Source: Cryptomeria japonica
Lineage: Eukaryota; Streptophyta; Pinopsida; Cupressales; Cupressaceae
DNA: 64,000 nt
Assembly: GCF_030272615.1 (NCBI RefSeq)
Contig: NC_081410.1
Span: forward strand, 113,277,933-113,341,932
Direction: 5' to 3'
Below are positions 59,409 through 64,000 of the stretch, one piece after another (position 1 is the stretch's first letter; each line of letters opens with the position of its first letter). Below the pieces are notes generated by a model, which was not told the origin of the DNA, made no database searches, and saw nothing but the letters and a program-made list of their open reading frames with translations. Position numbers and translations under genes: made by a program.

Positions 59409-61120
59409 TTATACTATCACTCTCATATTTGTTAGCAAACTCCTTCTCCTACTCAATGCATCAACAACTTTGTTATATTTCCCACTTCTATGCTTCAACA
59501 CAAAGGTATAACTTTGCAAGAATTCTACCCATCTCATATGTCTCTGATTCAACTTACTCTGACTGTTCAAATACAACAAAGCTTGATGATCTGTATACAA
59601 CACAAACTCCTCAGGAAACAAGTAATGTCTCCACTTCTTCAATGATTGAACTATGGCATAAAACTCCTAATCACACACTGAATATCTCCTTCGGGCATCA
59701 TTCAATTTCTCACTGAAATAAGCTACCGCTCTCCCTCCATGACTCAAGACTGCTCCTATTGCTATTCCACTTGCATCACAATCCACTTGAAATACTTTAT
59801 CAAAATCCAGTAAAGCCAACTCAAGTTGCCCAGTCACTTTCTGCTCCAACAGTTGAAAACTTTTGTTTGCTCTGGTGGTCCACTTGAATTCCTTCTGATC
59901 TCCTCTCATGGTCTCAGACATAGGATTACAAACTAAACTGAAATTTCTAATAAACTTCTAGTAAAAACTAGCCAATCCATGAAATGATCTTACCTCTCCA
60001 ATGCTTTTTGGTGTAGGCAATTCAATAATTGCTTTCACTTTCTCAGAGTCCATCTTCAAACCATGCTCATATATCACAAATCCCAGATAGACTAACTCAT
60101 CCTTAATGAAAGTACACTTTTTAATGTTGATCAACAACTTCTCTTCCCTCAACCTCTGCAAAACTTATCTCGACTACAAAAAATGCTTCTCCTTTGTCTT
60201 ACTGAAAAATAAGAATGTCATCCAAATACACAATAAAAAATTTACCCAAGAATTTCTTCAATACTTCATTCATCAGCCTCATGAAAGTACTCGATGCATT
60301 AGTCAATCCAAAAGGCATCACCAACCATTCATATAGTCCTTCATTTGTCTTAAATGATGTCTTCCACTAATCTCCCTCTTTGATCCTGTTCTGATGATAT
60401 CCACTCTTCAAATCTATCTTTGTAGAGTATTTTTCTCCACTCAAAGAGTCCATTATGTCATCCATCCCAAGCAAACGAAACTGATATTTCACTATCATCT
60501 TGTTTATTTCTCAGGAATCAGTGCATATTCTCCACTCTCCATTCTTCTTAGGTGCTAATACTGTTGGTACTACACAAGGGCTCAAACTCTCCCTGATCAA
60601 AACTTTCTTGAACAACTCCTACACTTGTCTATTCAGTTCTTCATTCTCTCCTGGTCTCAACTGGTGTACAACTTTGTTAGGCAAACTAGCTCTAGGAAGC
60701 AAGTCCATGCAATGACTAATACTTCTCATAGGTGGCAATCCATCAAGTACATTATCTGAAATGATGTCTTCATATTCTACCAACAAAACTTTTATCTCTT
60801 CCAGTTGTTCTCCTTCATGCTATGGATTCTCAATCTTCTTAGGAATTAAGGAAAAACACACATTCTCATGTCTCAATCCATCCTATAATTTCTTTCCATC
60901 TACGAAATAAACTCTAGCATTCGTAAAAACTTTATTCTTCAAATGTTCCTCCAAAGGCAACAAGGTTTTCTTCATCCCATTGGCCACAATAGTGTATGTA
61001 TTCTTCCTCCCATCATGTACTACATGTCTATCAAATTGCCAAGGTCTACGCATCAAAAGATGACAAATATCCATAAGCATAATATCACACAACAATACAT
61101 AACTGGTAAAAAAATGAACA
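59409..61120 (-). pseudogene. Gypsy-2 protease end, reverse transcriptase and RNase H, broken
   Basis: Starting at about 61120: CDIMLMDICHLLMRRPWQFD and VVHDGRKNTY, the region after the protease core in related elements; RT with [43 protein letters not shown] and an intact YLDD (60228-60217); YLGFVIYEHGLKMDSEKVKA at 60161-59958; then RNase H (QVDCDASGIAIGAVLS, LYTDHQAL, VVDALSRR) at 59921-59409. Stops are scattered throughout; the catalytic Asp residues seen are kept. Confidence 0.9.
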
Positions 61121-61819
61121 ATTCTTATTACAGTCTACAAAATTACATATGCAACATGTTGGACCGCAGCCCAGGATTACAAAACAACTCTTATAACTTA
61201 GATCTATGATCCGTAGATCATCTTCTCAATAATTCATCATCCGGTAACAACTTCCACTGTTCTGCACTGATCTAAACCTCAGCCATCCTAACTTCAGTCT
61301 CCATAGATCAGAATCTCTTCGGAATCAATATACAAATCAAATATCCACATTAATACATTTGGACTATATTTTTGACTAAGGTTTCCGATGGAGAAGGTAT
61401 ATTGTGGCCAAATTTGATTTTTTTTTGAAAAAATGCCCACATTTGTCATAATTCCAATGGAAATTACCCATTTGGTTTTGACGAAGAAGGCATTAGCAAT
61501 GAGAATTTTTTTTTTTTCAAACAAGTGCTCGAGTTCATCGTAATTTTGACGATAGCGGCCATTACCCAAAAAAAAAAGAGGTGGGGAATTCATTTGTGAA
61601 TTGCAATCCCGTGTAGGCGTCAGTGGCGACTTCAACCCCCAAGAACATCAAACCCACATAAAAGGTAATCCCACATAGGAGGTAGATTCAAATTGCCCTA
61701 GTTCTTAATTTCATGTTGCAAAAAATATACATGTGGTGATTAATTGTCCTAGTTTAATCTTGTAAAACCATAGAACTGTGATTGAGGAGTGAGCGTTCAA
61801 TTTTGTATTAGCAATCCCT
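61121..61819. other. Non-coding DNA between gypsy-2 and PPR pseudogene
   Basis: No domain recognised. An ORF at 61294-61635 on the minus strand has no recognisable similarity. Confidence 0.5.
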
Positions 61820-62547
61820 TCCTCCCGTATACGTGCGTGTTGATTGTTCACATAAGATCACATCTCTTTGTGGCATTGTATCAAACAATTCACGAGCCTT
61901 TTCCATGTTTCCACATTTTGCATTCATGTCAAGCAGGGCATTTGCAAGTACGACACCTAACAAAATTCCTATATCCGTTATGCTTTAATGGATGTCCATA
62001 ACCTGTTCCAAAGCTCCCATTTTTGCACAGGCAGGGAGGATGCTGGCAAAGGTTGTGGAATTTGGCTTTATGCCTTCCAATTTAATTTGCTTGAAAGTGT
62101 CTAAAACCTTTTCGACAAATCCATTTTGTGCATATCCAGCAATTGTTGCAGTCCATGAGACAACATTTCTTTTAGGCATTCTATCAAATAGTTCACGTGC
62201 CTTGTCTATGCTTCCACATTTTGCATACATGTCTACCAAGGCAGTTACAACTACAACATGTGACAAAATTTCTCTATCCTTTATGCTTCGATGAATGTCC
62301 ATACTCTGTTCCAAATCTCCCATTTTGGCATAGGCAGGGAGGATAGTAGCAATGGTTGTGGAATTTGGCTTTACACCTAGCAATTGCATTTGCTTGAAAG
62401 TTTCTAAAGCCTTCTCAACAAATCCATTTTGTGCAGTTGCAACTACATCTAACAAAATTCCTCTATCTTTTATGCTTTGATGGATGTCCATACCCTGTTC
62501 CAAGGCTCCCATTTTGGCACAAGCTGGGAGTAGGCTGGCAAACGTAA
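61820..62547 (-). pseudogene. PLS-type PPR gene fragment
   Basis: PPR proteins bind organelle RNA; PLS types guide RNA editing. The minus strand has about seven repeat-like units: TFASLLPACAKMGALEQGMD, KALETFKQMQLLGVKPNSTT, TALVDMYAKCGSIDKARELF, DRMPKRNVVSWTATIAGYAQ, KVLDTFKQIKLEGIKPNSTT and others. A TAA (about 61986) interrupts it; the frame then continues ALLDMNAKCGNMEKARELFD and ends near 61820 with no E or DYW domain. The first codons follow TTTCTTTAG, acceptor-like, at 62547, so it may be a captured exon. One unit is shortened relative to its neighbours (AQNGFVEKAL follows DVVAT directly). No initiator or organelle signal is present. Confidence 0.85.
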
Positions 62548-64000
62548 CTAAAGAAATGCAATGATCAGCTCAAAAGACATCAAACCACTACTAACAAAAC
62601 CGAGAGTCTAAAATATGATAGGGAATAGTGTGAGCTGTCCTGAAATAAAATATTTTATTTTCAATTTCTACTAAAACATAATTACTCGGCCATTTAATGT
62701 TATTAATAAGTGTTTAATTTATGAAAGAGATAAATGGTTGGCCACAAGTACATGAGCTACTAAATGCACACAAATAAGTGAATCTGATATTCAAAACTAT
62801 CTACAATGAATTCAATTCTTGTCCATTAGTCATTTATGTTTGCAATAAGCATCTTTCTTTGTTTTTCTTAATCTTTATTCATAGTTATGTGCATATTTCA
62901 CATTCTATAATTAGGATATCAATTGCTATGTCTGAACACTAGCATGATGTTTGTGTTGTGGTATAGATGTATGGAAACATAGTTATTGGATTGTTATATT
63001 ATAGAGATCATAAATCTAGATATTGCATATTAGTTATAGCTCTTCTTGGATTGAGTCTAAAGTTGACATATAGTCATAAAGCCATTATTAGCAGATCTAT
63101 CCATTTCTAGTAAAGACAATTGAGAAAGTCATTTTGATATTGAGAGTCTCTTATTTGTTTACCTATTGATCATTATTAAGCCATAATATTTAGGTCTATT
63201 TATCTCTCTTACAAAACCTCTGTAAGTGTCCTAGATTGTCCCTACTACTCACTCTTCAATTCGGAAAAATGGAGTTCTAAAGATTTGTTGCACAAGATGG
63301 TATTGAACGTATCAACAAGGCTAGCATGGAAGGCATGTTCAAGCTTCCACTTGTACAACTTACAACAAATGATTTGTTGATAGAAGAAATTCTTGAAATA
63401 GGGATACAATCGAAAGACAAGTAAGTACATACGAACCTCCTCAGTTGAAAGTAAAATCTATGTATATAAAAAGAGTACATTGAATCCCAATCCATAAACA
63501 CAATAGAGATACCAATGGAGACTTAATTGGATGTAGCATGTCGCACCAAAGTTGTTAGAGTATGCTAAGCTAGTACATAATGTTTCGTAAAGCCACATTA
63601 GTATTTTACCCAGATCAATATCTACCAAAACTAACTATAGTAATCCTTTTGAGGATTAATTTCATGGTGCTAGATCTTCATTTAGTTCCACTTCTTGTTG
63701 GAGATAAGAACAATTATTTCTTGAGGTAGATGAATATCCCATCAACAAAGGACAAGACCCTTTCTAGAATATAACAAATTCTACTCCAGCAAAGGGTTTC
63801 ACTAGAGATATTGAATAAGAGATAGACTTCTACTGCTGCATTAAAAGCATTGACATGTTCTTCATTTATTGATGTAAACTCTCTATGATGCGACCACAAC
63901 CAACAAAGGTGTAAAAAGTTGTTTGCAATGAATCGATTTTTAGGATTTTCCTTTGAGAAAATAGAATTAAACTATGGAAGCAGGATCTGCCAGCTCCTGA
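62548..64000. other. AT-rich DNA, no gene seen
   Basis: Short minus-strand ORFs (for example 63277-63501) have no recognisable domain. No repeat shared with the rest of the window was noticed. Confidence 0.55.

Larger units (their letters stand above)
57290..61120 (-). mobile_element. Gypsy-2: truncated Ty3/gypsy chromovirus, minus strand
   Basis: From right to left: end of protease region, reverse transcriptase, RNase H, integrase with chromodomain, 3' LTR. Gag, most of protease and the 5' LTR are missing; the right edge is near 61120. The frame is broken by many stops, and the order is Ty3/gypsy. Confidence 0.88.

Overview
The window is nuclear DNA of a land plant, very AT-rich and almost entirely made of decayed retrotransposons. 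I found no intact host gene. Plant assignment rests on plant L1-type LINEs that carry a C-terminal RNase H domain, Ty3/gypsy and Ty1/copia relics, and a fragment of a PLS-type PPR (pentatricopeptide repeat) gene. The large, nested, old elements would suit a large-genome seed plant such as a gymnosperm; that is inference.

Layout: 1-949 is the 3' end of a LINE. 3481-11457 is a full-length LINE (LINE-A) with a perfect 16-bp target-site duplication (TSD). A second LINE on the minus strand (LINE-B, about 32120 down to 12580) was split by a complete Ty3/gypsy element (13020-24568; 5-bp TSD CTATC, long LTRs). 32130-36400 holds dispersed repeats and an LTR-like block. 37100-38811 holds TA microsatellites, a cluster of seven short palindromes and LTR-like sequence. 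39870-45530 is a tandem duplication carrying gypsy integrase relics; its second copy is interrupted by a small LTR element (42147-45408) encoding a coiled-coil/G-patch/zinc-knuckle protein. 46130-47760 repeats the 32-34 kb sequences. 49780-56640 is a Ty1/copia relic split by a 5'-truncated minus-strand LINE (LINE-C, 50394-56217). 57290-61120 is a second, truncated Ty3/gypsy element on the minus strand, next to an inverted LTR fragment. 61820-62547 is a PPR pseudogene on the minus strand.

Nesting gives a relative order: LINE-B before gypsy-1; copia relic before LINE-C; 1.2-kb tandem duplication before the G-patch LTR element. Every coding region is broken by stops or frameshifts, and many stops fit C-to-T (or complementary G-to-A) decay of methylated DNA.

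Most interesting signals: (1) all three LINEs overlap ORF1 stop and ORF2 start as ATGA, with a G-rich/C-rich hairpin 7-10 nt upstream; (2) an unrecognised conserved domain lies downstream of RNase H in LINE-A (as a third ORF) and in LINE-C (in frame with RNase H); (3) a small LTR element carries a coiled-coil + G-patch + two-CCHC protein; (4) seven 20-22 nt palindromes sit 32-41 bp apart at 37512-37754.
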